From: Hysterium pulicare CBS 123377
Taxonomy: Eukaryota; Ascomycota; Dothideomycetes; Hysteriales; Hysteriaceae
Direction of reading: 5' to 3'
DNA: 64,000 nt
Assembly (NCBI GenBank): GCA_000467715.1
Contig: AJFK01000724.1
Location: forward strand, 100,537 to 164,536
Below, piece after piece: positions 31,015-45,085 of this stretch; within the stretch, counting starts at the first letter, position 1, and each line of letters opens with the position of its first letter. Position numbers and translations under genes: made by a program. The notes below the pieces were generated by a model. That model saw only the letters and a list, made by a program, of their open reading frames with translations, had not been told where the DNA came from and did not search any database.

Positions 31015-34000
31015 ATCGAATGGCTTGATGATGGATTTGGAGTTTTGGATATTTCGGAAAGGCGAATTGTGGGTATAGAGATACAGAGTCGTTACGATCG
31101 TTCGTAAAGCTGAGCGCGGGCAAAAGGATTGTTGGTAGATATACGAGTGAGCGACTGTGAGAGAAAGCAAGCAACAATATTCGCGTGAAAGAGTGAACGC
31201 GAAGATGTTGTAAGAGAATGACGGTGCACGAGGTGCAGGAAAGATATGTATACAAGGCTTGTGGTGGTGAAGGTGGAGAGGAAAGAAGAAGAGGTGAAGG
31301 AGAGGCGGCCGACGCAGGCAAGCTAATCTTACGCGGGCCCCTGTCGCTTGGGCGTTCGGGCGTGCATCGAAACAGGACAGGTTGATGTCGATGAATCGAT
31401 TGGGGCTCATCTCCCGTGTGTTTAGCCCTGCCATTTCGCAGCTTAGGCCGGCCGACTAACATGCAAATCACCGTTACAATTTGCTGGCGGACGAATCATG
31501 TGGAGCGCAGTTATTCAGGGGAAAAAGCACAGTTCGCGCATCGTCGGCGCTCATTGGCGTGCCTGGCCCGTGGATGCTCTTCTGGCCGGGGGGCTGGCAT
31601 GAGTCGGCGTTTCGTGTGCCAGTCGCCATGAGTTGCTTGTGTCTCGCGTTCGTTTGCCCATTCAGCCTGTGCCAGCACGTGTTTCTGACCTATTTGTTAC
31701 GGCTGCCAGGACGCCAGCAATAACCGCTTCATCAGCATAGTCGGCAAAGTATTGGGGTTGTGAAGCAGAAAACATCAACTACAACAGACGTTCTGGCCGT
31801 CCACCAGTCACTTGCGCTTGCTCCCGCACCTTTGGCGTAGCGTACCAGGACGCGCAATGCAATGGCACCTGGCTGAGAGGGGAGCCGAAGTTGATCCCAT
31901 TCGTCGCAAAAAACTGTTGGCTCCTGGCCCAAAGTGGATCGCGTCGTCGTCCTCTTGGCGCAAATTTCCTCGAAGGAAATGTCGCCCACATCGCTGTATA
32001 TTTGGCTCAAATTGCTCTCGAAAGCGTGTCATGAAAACCTCTTCGTATACGCGAAATGATTGCGACTTCCTCGCAGAGTTGAACTCTACACCTCGGTCAA
32101 TCCAGCGGTCGGCAAAACACAGAGCTAACACTTCCCTCACTAATGCAATGTCGGCAACGTCCGTCCATGGATTGTAGTTGAGTGTTGCATATGCAGCTGA
32201 GGCATTTCGCTCCTCATCAACCAACGATCGCACTGCAGCCCTGCTACAAGGCTACAGGAACCAACGACACCTCTCCACAATTCTGTCTAGTCCAACGTGG
32301 TTCCTATCCGGGCCACTGGATTGATGAGATCGAGACAATCAGCCCGCCACTCGGAGTCGAAAAACAACAGACACTTATGCAAGGAGACGCTCCAGTCAGC
32401 CGGACTTGGAGAGAAACACCGATGTTTGCGAGACCCAAGGACGGGAAGAGATGGTGAGACTGTCTACGTGGAGAACAACCGTTGGGTAAAAATTCTCTTT
32501 TTCGTGAAACAGGATTTTCCGTCAGAATCTTCTCTGGCCTTGGCTACTACTGAAGAGCAACATTTTGCTTTTGGGAATTTTTACTCGGCACCTTATCGGT
32601 ATGAGAAATAATATGGATCTCCCAAGCCATCCAAACTCTGCGGGCCGGTCAAGGAAAGCAATGTCCTTGTCTCCGAAGGAGTTCTTACAGATCCCAACCA
32701 GGCAAACTCTTATTCTCCGCGTCAGGAATCCTTAGATGCTTACGGATTGCCTTGCTTTCTCTTTCTTTAGATCTTTTCTATAAACACCAACACTGTAAGC
32801 TTACTCGTCTATTCCAATAATCCGTCCTCCAACTATATGTGGACGTCAGATTTCCATTCGCCGGGTCAGCGGTTTCAATCCTACGCATAACATTTCTACT
32901 ATGATTCTTATCTATCACCACACAATAGCTCCCATAGTGTTATCGTTTACGTGATTCTCTATCTAATCAGAACGACGTGATTTTCCATCACTGCGGAATC
33001 ACACCGCTTGTGACAAATCTTCTGTTCCACGGGTCACGAGTGGCCACTCATCAGCCTGAAGGACACGAAACGACAAGAGCATTGATATCTTGAAACTTCA
33101 AATCTGCCGAGATTGCAGACGGTTCCCTTTCCACAGGACCGACCGCATCTTTCTAAACTTTCCTACCATGTACAACAACAACAACAAGACCATTGAGCGC
33201 TCTGGATCGAGAAGAAAATCAAGAATGTATCCTGACTGGAGCACAAGAGTGCATGCTATGGATGAACCTCAGCCCAAAGGCTTCACAAAACTATCATAGC
33301 TCGTCCATAAGAACTTACCCCAGCCTCCCAGTATGCAGCAGCAGTTGCCCAGCCCAATGTTACTCCCATGCCATGTACCTTGTACTATTCATCAACAAAG
33401 ACCTCCGCAATTGGGACCCGATTCTGCGTGAACCCTTCTCCCTAGCAGCAGCTCAAAGATTCCATCTCGGCGCAAAAACCTGCCCAATGTTCCTTCCCTT
33501 CACTCACCTCACCTCACCAATCTTCCCCATTCCTCCGACCGCCATCATCGTTCACAGCAACATCAACGCCATGATTTCCATTAACAACCCCAAACCTAAA
33601 CCCCAGCCGTGTTTCTAGACCTTCTCGTCAATTCATATCAACCCCCCGAGTAACATCCCGCCAACCGAACCAACCCAAACCCTGCCCTTCATCTTCCCGT
33701 AAACAGTAAACACACAACATGTACACAACCGCTCCCTTTCATTATCACAACAAGCAATCATCACTCACTCATGCTTGGCTCTACTACGAATTGTCGTAGA
33801 ATTGGATACACCCTGCACCCTGCACCGCGCACAGCAGCTCTCGCATCTATCTATCATCATGCCCCTCGTTCGAGAGCTCAGTTAGTGATAGCGGTGATAG
33901 TAGGAATTGAAGCTGGTGCTTGCGCAAACAATAGTCCGTACCGTGGACCCAGTAGCAGAAAGTCCTTCACTCTGTTACCGTTAACGTAATTGCACGGAAT

Positions 34001-34416
34001 CTCTTCTCACGCGGAATTGAACAGGTACCCTGTCAGGAAAGCGAAGTGAAAGGAGAGACTTCAAATACCAACGAAGGCCCAGGAGTTAAAGAAAGGGTAA
34101 CTGGCCCTCTTACACAGCATGACCAACTGCAGAGAAGACACATCGTATGATTGACCAATGTAAGCAAGCAAGTATATATTGGATCTATACTACCCATGCT
34201 CAAGAAGCCCGAAGAAAGAAAAAAGGAAAAGAAGTGCTCTACTACTCTACTCCACAGACTCCCAGTTCGAAGAAAAAGAAATCCCATTCATGCAACTTTC
34301 GTCTAATTCAGAAGTGATCCCCTCTCCCATGAAACAAAATAAAACTATTTTTATGAAGTACAAAGCCCCCCGCAAACCTTTCGGACGGTTTGGCGACGGG
34401 CATTATTTATGGCAAT
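31015..34416. other. Long intergenic region, mostly empty
   Basis: About 3.4 kb. The first 300 bases are the promoter of the Asp f 4-like gene, and the last few hundred are the 3' region of BiP. A 141-codon minus-strand frame at 31808-32233 lacks an early ATG and a recognised motif (see findings). Otherwise only short frames and T/C-rich tracts are present. Confidence 0.45.
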
Positions 34417-36631
34417 CTACAACTCATCGTGACCCGCATCTTCGTCATCGCCATAGTCTGGCATACCGCCCGCACCACCTGCACCGCCGTAGAGCTTGCT
34501 GGTGATGGGGTAGGCCACGCCCGACAGCTTCTCCTTCTGCTCATCGAAGTCTTCGGCGGTGGCCGTGGCCGCGTTCTCCGCGAGCCAGTCCTGGGTTTCC
34601 TTCACGGCCTCGAGGAGGGTCTCTTTATCGTCCTCTTCGATCTTGCCGCCTAGACCTTCTTCGTCGTTGACCTGGTTCTTGAGCGAGTAGGCGTAGCTCT
34701 CAAGTCCATTTCGGGATTCGATGCGTTCGCGAGTGGCCTTGTCCTCGTCGGCGTATTTCTCGGCCTCTTCGACCATGCGTTCGATTTCGTCGGCAGATAG
34801 ACGACCCTTGTCGTTTGTGATGGTGATGGATTCGGATTTACCGGTTCCCTTGTCGCCGGCGGAGACACGGAGGATACCGTTGGCGTCGAGTTCGAATGTT
34901 ACCTCGATTTGGGGAACACCACGAGGAGCGGGTCTGTTATAAGATTAGGATAGATGTAGAAGAGAGGATGTTAAAGTAGACTTACGGAATGCCAGTGAGC
35001 TCAAATTTGCCGAGAAGGTTGTTGTCCTTAGTCATCGTACGTTCACCCTCAAAGACCTGAATCAAGACAACTGGCTGGTTGTCGGCGGCGGTGGAGAAGA
35101 TCTGGCTCTTCTTGGTTGGAATCGTAGTACCACGCTTGATCAAGTGAGTCATGACACCGCCAGTAGTCTCAATACCGAGAGTCAGCGGGTTGACATCCAT
35201 GAGAACGATATCACCCATGCTTTCGTCACCAGCGAGGACACCGCCCTGAACAGCCGCACCATAGGCGACAGCCTCATCGGGGTTAACATCCTTGCGTGCT
35301 TTCTTGCCGAAGTATTCCTCGAGCATGGCCTGGACCTTGGGGATACGAGTAGAACCACCGACAAGAACGATATCGTCAATGTCGGATTTCTTCATCTTAG
35401 CGTCCTTAAGAACTTGGTCAACGGGCTTGAGTGTCTTCTTGAAGAGGTCATTGTTCAACTCCTCGAACTTGGCGCGCGTAAGTGTGTCGGAGAAATCCTC
35501 GCCCTTGTGGAACGATTCGATTTCGATCTTGGTGGTCTTCTGCGAAGAGAGTGTTCGCTTGGCCTTCTCGACCTCGCGTTTCAGCTTACCCATAGTCTTG
35601 GGGTCCTTGCTGATATCAACACCCTTCTCCTTGTTGTACTTCTTGACAAAGTAGTTGATGACGCGGTTATCGAAATCCTCACCACCAAGATGGGTGTCAC
35701 CAGCGGTAGATTGGACCTCGAAAACGCCATTGTCAATTGTAAGGATAGAAACATCGAAAGTACCACCACCAAGATCGTAGACGATGACTTGGCGTTCACT
35801 CTTGTCAGTCTTGTCAAGACCATAGGCCAGAGCGGCTGCTGTGGGTTCGTTGACGACACGGAGAACGTTGAGACCGGCAATGGTACCGGCGTCCTTGGTA
35901 GCCGCTCTCTGAGCGTCGTTGAAGTAAGCTGGGACAGTGACGACGGCGTTGGTGACAGTTTGGCCAAGGTAGCTCTCAGCGACCTCCTTCATCTTGCCCA
36001 AAACCATGGCGGAAATTTCCTCAGGTGTGAACTGCTTCTCCTCGTTGTGAACCTCGACTTGGACCTTGGGCTGGCCATTCTTGTTGACAACGGTGAAAGG
36101 GAAGTGCTTCAAGTCGTTTTGGACCTCCTTCTCGTTGAATTTACGTCCAATCAATCGTTTCTGTAGCTTTGTCAGTCTTAGGCCAATATGGAGGCGGAAT
36201 CGACTTGATTCTTACAATGTCAAAAACTGTTCGGTGAGGGTTGCTGGCATACTGGTTTTTCGCAGCGTCACCGACAAGTCTCTCTTCGTCGGTAAAAGCG
36301 ACCCAGGAAGGCGTTATTCGGTTACCTGTCCAAAACCAGAGAAATTAGTTTCGGCCATAAAATAGCAGTTTGAACTCAGCCTACCCTGATCGTTGACCAT
36401 TATTTCCACCTTGCCATTCTTCATGACGCCGACACATGAGTACGTAGTTCCCAGATCGATACCGATCACAGGTCCCTGAACTGAGTTCTTGCCTTCCTCT
36501 TGTATGGGCTCCTGATCCTGCGCTCTTACTGTTGAAGCGAGCATCAAGCCGCCACATAGAACGAGAAGAAGGTAGAAGGCCACCGACCAGGCCGAGCGCG
36601 ACGAGTTGCCGCCTCTTGACCGCCTCGCCAT
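34417..36631 (-). CDS. kar2: ER luminal Hsp70 chaperone BiP/Kar2
   Basis: Four exons: 36631-36385, 36325-36216, 36160-34986 and 34933-34417, giving 682 residues; introns are 59, 55 and 52 bp. A signal peptide ([22 protein letters not shown]) directs the protein to the ER, and the C-terminal HDEL retains it. The nucleotide-binding domain shows [22 protein letters not shown] and [13 protein letters not shown]. The substrate-binding domain shows the linker-region [15 protein letters not shown] and [15 protein letters not shown]. It helps protein translocation, folding and ER-associated degradation, and controls the unfolded-protein response. A CACGTG core lies about 400 bases upstream (near 37030); its role is unknown. 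Length and motifs are full-length standard. Confidence 0.97.
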
Positions 36632-37790
36632 TGTGTGTGTATGTGTGATGAGAACAAGGAGAGGAAGTTGGGATGTATCTCTGTCGAAGAGACTCTGCAG
36701 GAGAGGAAGAACAAAGGGATTGGAAAGCAAGGAAAGCTGCCCGACACCTCGAAGTTGGAAGGAGAAAAAGGAAACGAAGTTGGAGGAGTTGTTGCAATGG
36801 ATTGTAGGAGGAGGGAGGAAGAGCAACGGGGGTGGGCTTAAAAGTATTTCCAAAGAGAACTTTCGAACTGAACAGTTGTCGATTATTGGTGATTTGCCAG
36901 TGCAAAGCTTGACCGCCTTCCGTGAACGGCTAAGTGCAGGGCGACAATGCGCCACCTCTCTAAAGGACAGATAGCAGGAAATGCAGCACTAAACCCCTTC
37001 TCAGCCTCAGCCTCAACCACTATGTGAACACGTGGAGTGTGTCTTTCACGCCATGGAAATTTCTAGACAGCAGTATCTTGTGTCTTGCTCATTCAAGCTG
37101 TCGTCAGTAATTCAACATACTTCATCCGCCAAGTTGCCAATGTCCACAATGCATCGCCTTCGAGGCACACTCATCATAACAGCAAACAAAGCTTGTCTAC
37201 GGATTCACTGCATCAAAAGTACACTTGAGAGATGGAGCATCCAAATGCCCCGCCACACATTAAGCGCTGGTCCATGCGCATAGTGCCCAGTCTCCATGTG
37301 TCCTCTTCAGCCCTGTACTCCATGTTAGTCAGACAGTGCGAGGCGAAGCCATCCTTCATGACTGCGCTTCCTTGAAAAAGAGTTTGATTAAGCTCAACCA
37401 CGCGTAAGCGGTGATTATGTTCAAAGCTCTCATTTATGGTTGATTTCACTGAATGATGTAGCGGTGTTGCTTTGATTTTGCGTTGAGTTCTCGTTGGTAT
37501 TTGGTTTCTTTGGTTCTGGTTTACACGCTATCGTCACCGTTGACGACAAAAAGAGTCAATGACTGCGCTTCCTTCCCGCCAATGATATCTATGAATGACC
37601 CTATGACTCGAATATTCAAAGTCCAACGTCTTCATTGTGATGTGGCCGAGAGCACTCCATTATCACGTAGGTTGCTGTTGAGATCCACAACTACAAATTC
37701 GACTTCACCTCGCGACGCACCTTGTCCCTATCTCAATCAGGATCATGAAGTCTATTATACGCAGCCGTCTATCCTCTATGGATCAATAAC
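36632..37790. other. Intergenic, BiP promoter and 3' region of the reductase gene
   Basis: About 1.2 kb. The part next to BiP contains A/G-rich runs and a CCAAT sequence on the minus strand near 36885; CACGTG occurs near 37030. No gene is supported. Confidence 0.45.
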
Positions 37791-39235
<1,445 letters not shown>

Positions 39236-39868
39236 GACTACGGAGGTTTAGAGAGAAGAGATAGAAGTGCAATTGATAGAGTGGAAAATTGCATGTTGGG
39301 TTCGAAGCCTTTATATCCCACTTTCGCCATGGTGGCATGGTATGGTGGTGGTGACGTTTACTAGAAAAATGCGGGTAGCGCTCCTCGGATGAAAGCCACC
39401 GAAGATTTTGCGGTACTTGGCCCTGCACAGAGATCTGTCAGCGGCCATCGCCACTTGAGCATCAAATTTCTCTAGATAATTACTCAAAGGAGTGCACGTA
39501 GTATTTGTAAGGCTTTGTACCAAACCTCAAAAGCTTGCCCACAAAGTGTGAATATCAATTGGTCCCAAAGCCTGGGTCTTCGCCAGTTCACTCGGCAGAT
39601 GTTCTACGGAGATCCTTCGGTTTACTTTGTCCTACGCGTGACAGGGGTTTTCGACTTTGATAGCATGCAGTGCAAGCGTTACTGACGGATTATTCAGAAG
39701 CAATATGCTGACATATCCCATGTAGCTTGATAATCATAATACAAGTACAACCACTACGGCACCAATCATTATGCCCGAATATACCAGTATTCCCAGCAAT
39801 CTGTTGAGTCTACAAGAAAATGAATACAGCATGACGGGGCACTCTAAATCTTGGCGAAAATCGCTCCT
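39236..39868. other. Intergenic, no feature seen
   Basis: Promoter of the reductase gene and 3' region of the P450 gene, both on the minus strand. Only short frames. Confidence 0.45.
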
Positions 39869-41579
39869 CTACCACCCGTCGATTGCTCTTAGCTTTACTT
39901 TCAAATTCGCTGGCTTCATGGTGATGCCACCCTGTATATCCAGCTTCATATTTGGGTCTTCGAGTTCCATCTCAAATCGCCCCGCCAGCGCAGCCAGCAG
40001 ACACGTAAACTCGGCCTTGGCGAAGTCTTTTCCTATGCAGCTCCTTGGCCCATGTAAGAAAGTCATGTTGGAGTAGTTCGACTCAGCACCTCCAGAATTG
40101 GCCTGACCTTGCTCCATCCAGCGCTCTGGCACGAATTCGGCGGCATTATCGCCCCAGTTTGCTTTGCTGGTGTTTATGGCCCAAGGAACGAGGAGTACAG
40201 TTGTCCCCTTGGGGATAAATTGCTCGCAAATCGTGGTGTCATTCGCTGCTTCTCTGAGAGTGAGAGCAACGGGAGGGTATAGGCGGAGAGTCTCATTGAC
40301 GACAGCATTAAGATATGGGATGTGATCGACCTCGGTCGATGATACTTTGGTGTTATGGTCGCTGATCGATGGGAGCGCTGCTCTGACTTCCTCACGCAGG
40401 CGTTTCTGGACGTCAGGGTGAAGACAGAGCAAGTAGACTACCCAGGTGACTGAAGAAGCGGTTGTTTCATGACCAGCTGCCAGAAAGGTCATCAATTGAT
40501 TGACCAAGTCATCGTCACTGAAACCGCCGGATTCCATGGCTACGGAGAGAATATCGACGTCGGTGCGTCCTCCCTTCTCCAGCTTCTGTCTCTTGGACTG
40601 GACCAGATCGTAAGCTGTCTTCTTGATGAGGTGGATGGCATCCTTGATTTCCTCATTACGCTTGATTGGGAGAGCTCGGAGGATCCAGAGGGGCACAAAG
40701 TTGCCTATGATTTGCATCATTTGGGCGATCTTATTATTTGTGAATATTCGGCGATAAGTCTGATTGAGCTCATTTTCTGGATCCTGAATAGCGTTGAAGT
40801 CTTGCCCAAAACCAGCAACCCCAATGATATCAAGGGTTGCTCGACTAGCCCAATTGTTGACTTCGATAACGGGCGACTTTTGCTTCTGAATGTCAAGAGT
40901 GATAGCTTCCACCATTTCTTGCGACTTCTCCCAGAAAATCGAGTAGAGGTCCTTGACATGGCGAAATGAGAAAGCTGGCATCAACAATCTTCGTTGTCTC
41001 TGTGGAGTGGTCAGTAACACGACAGGGCATGTGACTCGGTAGTCGACCATACCTTGTGCTCGTCCCCTTCTGCCAAGAGAACACCTACCCCGAGGATTCG
41101 CGAGATGCCTTCTCGTAACCTTGTCGGCTTAATAAAGTCGTAACTTCTATGAACAAGAACTTCGGCAAGACCTTTTGGGTTCGTTACGAAAACACGCGGA
41201 TCATTGAAAACCGAAGTGTAGTAAATCACGCCTTCATTAGGAATTTCGTCGATCCATTCCCTCTGAGGTCTTCCAGTAGGTTCTCTGAATATCGTAGGGA
41301 ATTGTCCCAATAAGAAATTCGCGCCCTACAAAGTCTTAGTAAGTTCTCATCAAGATGTCGAAGAGATCTTACGGGCGGTGTGGGTAGATGACGCAAAGGA
41401 CTGAAGAGCTTCGGATAGATGATAACGCTCCATGTAGTGAGAGCACAGAACTGAATACTGAATAGAGTAGCAACGGTCCAAAACAATGACTGGCGCACGG
41501 CATAATGGGGCGTGAAACGGAAGATGAGGAATGATAGGATCATGGAGTTAAAGAGCAGCAACCTTTTCTGGACGGCCAT
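39869..41579 (-). CDS. Cytochrome P450 monooxygenase
   Basis: Exons 41579-41373, 41325-41053 and 40999-39869 give 536 residues; introns are 47 and 53 bp. The N-terminus is hydrophobic (two helices within the first 55 residues), anchoring it in the ER membrane, and is followed by the proline-rich hinge LRHLPTPPG. Domain marks are EGDEHKRQRRLLMPAF (helix C, heme-contacting WxxxR replaced by HKRQR-type), FLAAGHETTASSVTW (oxygen-activating helix I), NETLRLYPP (ExxR), FVPERWM (PERW) and the heme-thiolate loop FLHGPRSCIGKDFA with Cys ligand. It is a class II P450 needing a reductase partner. The substrate is unknown; the subfamily was not assigned. It sits between the ene-reductase and an ABC transporter, all on one strand. 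Confidence 0.94.
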
Positions 41580-42316
41580 ATTTAGTCTAGTGATATATTG
41601 ACGACAGGCCAGGATATTGTAGGATCAGACGCACGAAAGAAACAGCAGTGAATAAATATATAGAGACAAAATAAAGCTGAAGGTGAAGGGGGTGGGGACT
41701 TGGAAGTAGATAAAACGTCGCAAGTTGGCTGGAACCTCTGGCGTATCGAGTACGCCAGTCTACCCGTTGCGGCCTAGTGCGAGATGTCGGCATGATCTGT
41801 CGTGCCGCCTCCGACGGACAAGGAGTGGACGAACAAACTTCCATTCGTCGAGGCCTATTAAGTGACAAGGTTAATGTGCACCGCTGAGTCACTCATTGTT
41901 GAAACTTATCGAAACACCTTAAAAGAATCTGTCCATTTGACTATTTAGATATTCAGTGGTCCTTCAAGAAAGCCCGAGTGCAGGTTTTGAACGCGAATCA
42001 GGCCTAGTCCGCACTCGCATACGGAGTAAAGTCCATTCTAACAACTTCCCTTCGTGTTTTTCTTGGACCCTGGTACTCCATTAAGAGAGAACATTAGGTC
42101 AGATGGAGCCCTTGTCTTGCTGCACAGAGCGTGTTTTTGATATGTTGGACGCTAATTTGAGTCACTCGTCTCCCTCGTTCGCAAGTTGCCCGACCGCAAT
42201 TTCGGTCTCCATAAGTTTCCTGAACCAGCTGCTTATTCCAGCAGTTGCAGATATCAATCTTTAAGACCATCATATTGCGTGACCCGTTTCCTTCCATAGG
42301 CTACAACCGCGCCGTC
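41580..42316. other. Intergenic, no feature seen
   Basis: P450 promoter and the 3' region of the ABC transporter gene. Short frames only; nothing recognisable. Confidence 0.45.
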
Positions 42317-45085
42317 TCAAGGTTTTCGTCGCTCAGTCCCATCCTCGTCATTCAAAGCGGTACTTTGCGCTGAGTCTGGAGTATCGTCATCAGGAGGAGT
42401 GATGTCAATCAGCAAATCCGTCTTGGTTTCATCTCCGGCTGTCGAGTTTGCCTTCGAAGGCCTGACTTGAGTCTGTTTGTTCCATAGTTCAAAATACTTT
42501 CCTGCTCTATGAAGTAACTCCGAGTGCGTGCCCCGCTCGATAATCTCGCCGTGGTCCACCACGAGGATCAAGTCAGCTTCTACAATGGTGGACAGTCGAT
42601 GCGCAACGACGAAGGTAGTGCGCCCTGTGCTTAAGCGCTTAAATGCCTCTTGGATCAATGCTTCCGTGGAAGAATCTACAGCTGAAGTCGCCTCATCGAG
42701 CATGACGATCTTCGGATTCTTAAGCAGCACTCTGGCGATGGCGACACGCTGGAGTTCGCCGCCAGAGAGCTTGACTCCACGCTCGCCGACCTTCGATTTG
42801 TAACCGTCGGGGAACGTCATAATCTTATCGTGAACTGCAGCAGCTTTACACGCTTCGTGGATCTCTTCATCGGTGGCATCCAGTCTGGCGTATCGAACAT
42901 TTTCAAGGATTGATTGGTTGAAAAGTGCTGGGTCTTGAGGCACGATCCCGAGCGCTTCTCGAAGGCTGGTAATAGTAACAGAACGGACATCTTGACCGTC
43001 AATCATGATTGATCCTCCGGTGACATCGTAGAAACGGTTGAGAAGTTTTAGCATTGTTGATTTGCCGCCGCCTGTTTCGCCCACAAATGCTATTGTTTTG
43101 CCAGATTCAGCGACGAAACTAACGTCCTTCAAAACGGGCTTCCGCTCATCATAGGCGAAGTCGACATCCTTGAACTCGACCTTACAAGACTTGAAAGTGA
43201 GCTCGCCTGCCTGTTCCACATCCGAGACAGATGGCTTGGTGTTGAGAAGTTGAAGGAGGCGCTCGGCATCGATGAGCGTGGAAGCAATGTGCCGATACGA
43301 GTACGCCATCGTATACAAAGGGCTGGTCATGGTATCCCAGTACATCATCAGCGTGACCAAGTTGCCCACTGGCTTGTGGCCGGATACAATTTGAGAAATG
43401 GCCAAGATGCAACATCCAGTGAAACCAAAGGTCATGATCATGTCTTGAACGACATGCCCGGTGTAGGATCGAAGCAAGTAAGTGAGATAGGCGTTGATCG
43501 AAGTTGAAACAGCACTTTTGTAGCGCTGTCGCTCATATGGCGCGCGATTGAAATATGTGACCGTTTGCCAATTCGAAACGGATTCGTAAACCGTCTTGTT
43601 CTCCGCACGCGATTTTTCCACGTATGTTCGCCTCTTTGGTTGGGACCAGGAAGTAAACGAGATTCCACTCCAAACATAAGTCATGCCAATACAGAGAACA
43701 GTGAAAGCCATGTAAATATCGAAAAGATGAGTGACGTCTATGGTAGCTATCAGTGGTAGCTCACAACTCAACATGGAGGTTTACTTACACCACATCGCCA
43801 CCACGAGATCGAGCAGAACCGGGCATATGTCGAACAGCAACAGCTCAATTAGGTCATTAAGAGACTCGGCTTGCTCCACTGATCTCAGAACTTCTCCCGA
43901 GTCCTTGTTTGAATGGAAATCCATGGAGAGATTCATAACGTGGCTGAATGCGAGGTCGGAGATGCGCTTCCGGGAGTAGTTATTGATGAAGGTGCTCGCG
44001 AGGTTGTTGATGAAGCCGAATCCAGCAAAGCTATTTAACCAGCTGTAGAGCGTCCATAATCCAATCTCTTTCCAGGGCATAGTTCCTCTTCCAGAAGCTA
44101 GCTCATCCGTAATGATACCTATCTGTCGCGGAACTAGAAGATGAAGGACACGACCCTGGATAACGTATAACGCGCGGATAACAAGACAGGCTTGAATTTT
44201 CCAGTTATCCTTCGGCCAAAGATACGGCAAGAAAACAGCAAATCCCCTGAGGTAGCCGATCCACCCACCCTGTTCTTCTAAACGTTTACGCTGTTGTTCC
44301 TTAATTTCCTTGTCCCGGTCTTCGCCTTCTTCTTCGTCAGTCTCGTTAGTCTCATCATTGGCTGTGTCCTGGGCTATCGCTCCATATTGCGCATTGCCAT
44401 TAGGGGTGGTGGTGGTGGATCCATTCGCAGGCTTTGGGAGCAATGACTGGCCTTCCTCGTCCGCGTGCTTTTCGCCCCGAGAGCGCAGTAATATGAAGAA
44501 ACCGTCCACCACCAGGCCCAGGGAAACGACCACCCTGAGAGAAGTCAAACTCAGAGGTATGCTGTTCAAGCGATCCTTTGTGGAGAGAGATTTGGCTGTT
44601 AATGAGCATATCGCAATCTCAAACATAAATTGAGATACGAAAGATCCGAAGAAAGGATGCCAAAGTGGAGCCTTCGACTTGAAAAGTGCCACGGTCAGCG
44701 CTCCCCAAACCATTATTGAACTCAGAACATGAATGACAGTGTGCTGCGGTGCAGACCAATCTTCATCCGCTAGAACCCTGCTAAGGTAATATATTGCTTG
44801 GACGACATAGCTGATGATGGTGAGGAGTAGTAGTGAAATGGAAATGCGCCGATGTCTTGTGAGAGATGCCGACGATTTCGCTTTTTGCAGCGTGCAGAAC
44901 CCAAAGGTCACCGCAGCCAGATAGTAGAAGCCCACAGCAGGTGCGTGGCCGTAGTCCAAGATACTCAAGGCTGCAAGTGGCTCCCGCCCATTCCGAAGCT
45001 CCCCTACGGCGAGGCTCATGTTGGCAACGATGCCGATCGTGCGCAATGCGACTGAGAGGTTGTACGTCCGAGTTGAGTTAGGATT
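42317..45085 (-). CDS. HMT1/ABCB6-type half ABC transporter (5' end unresolved)
   Basis: Exons 45085(open)-43789 and 43737-42317 encode about 905 residues; the 51-bp intron rejoins AMWYVTHLFDIY. N-terminal membrane helices typical of the HMT1 group are followed by an acidic loop (NETDEEEGEDRDKE), a six-helix transmembrane domain and one ATPase domain. That domain has FVGETGGGKST (Walker A), VPQDPALFNQ (Q-loop), KLSGGELQRVAIARVL (signature), IVMLDEATSAVD (Walker B) and the H-loop AHRLST. Family members move glutathione or phytochelatin conjugates and metals into the vacuole. The reading frame is open upstream to an AATAG acceptor at 45086, so a first exon is missing. The first in-frame ATG is at 45019, and a separate ATG exon is possible at 45511. 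Early truncation of the N-terminal helices is possible. Confidence 0.88.

Noticed and set aside
35144-36166. 340-codon + strand frame
   Set aside because: It is antisense to the third BiP exon; the highly biased codon use of Hsp70 creates a mirror frame. Leu/Val-rich sequence without any domain.
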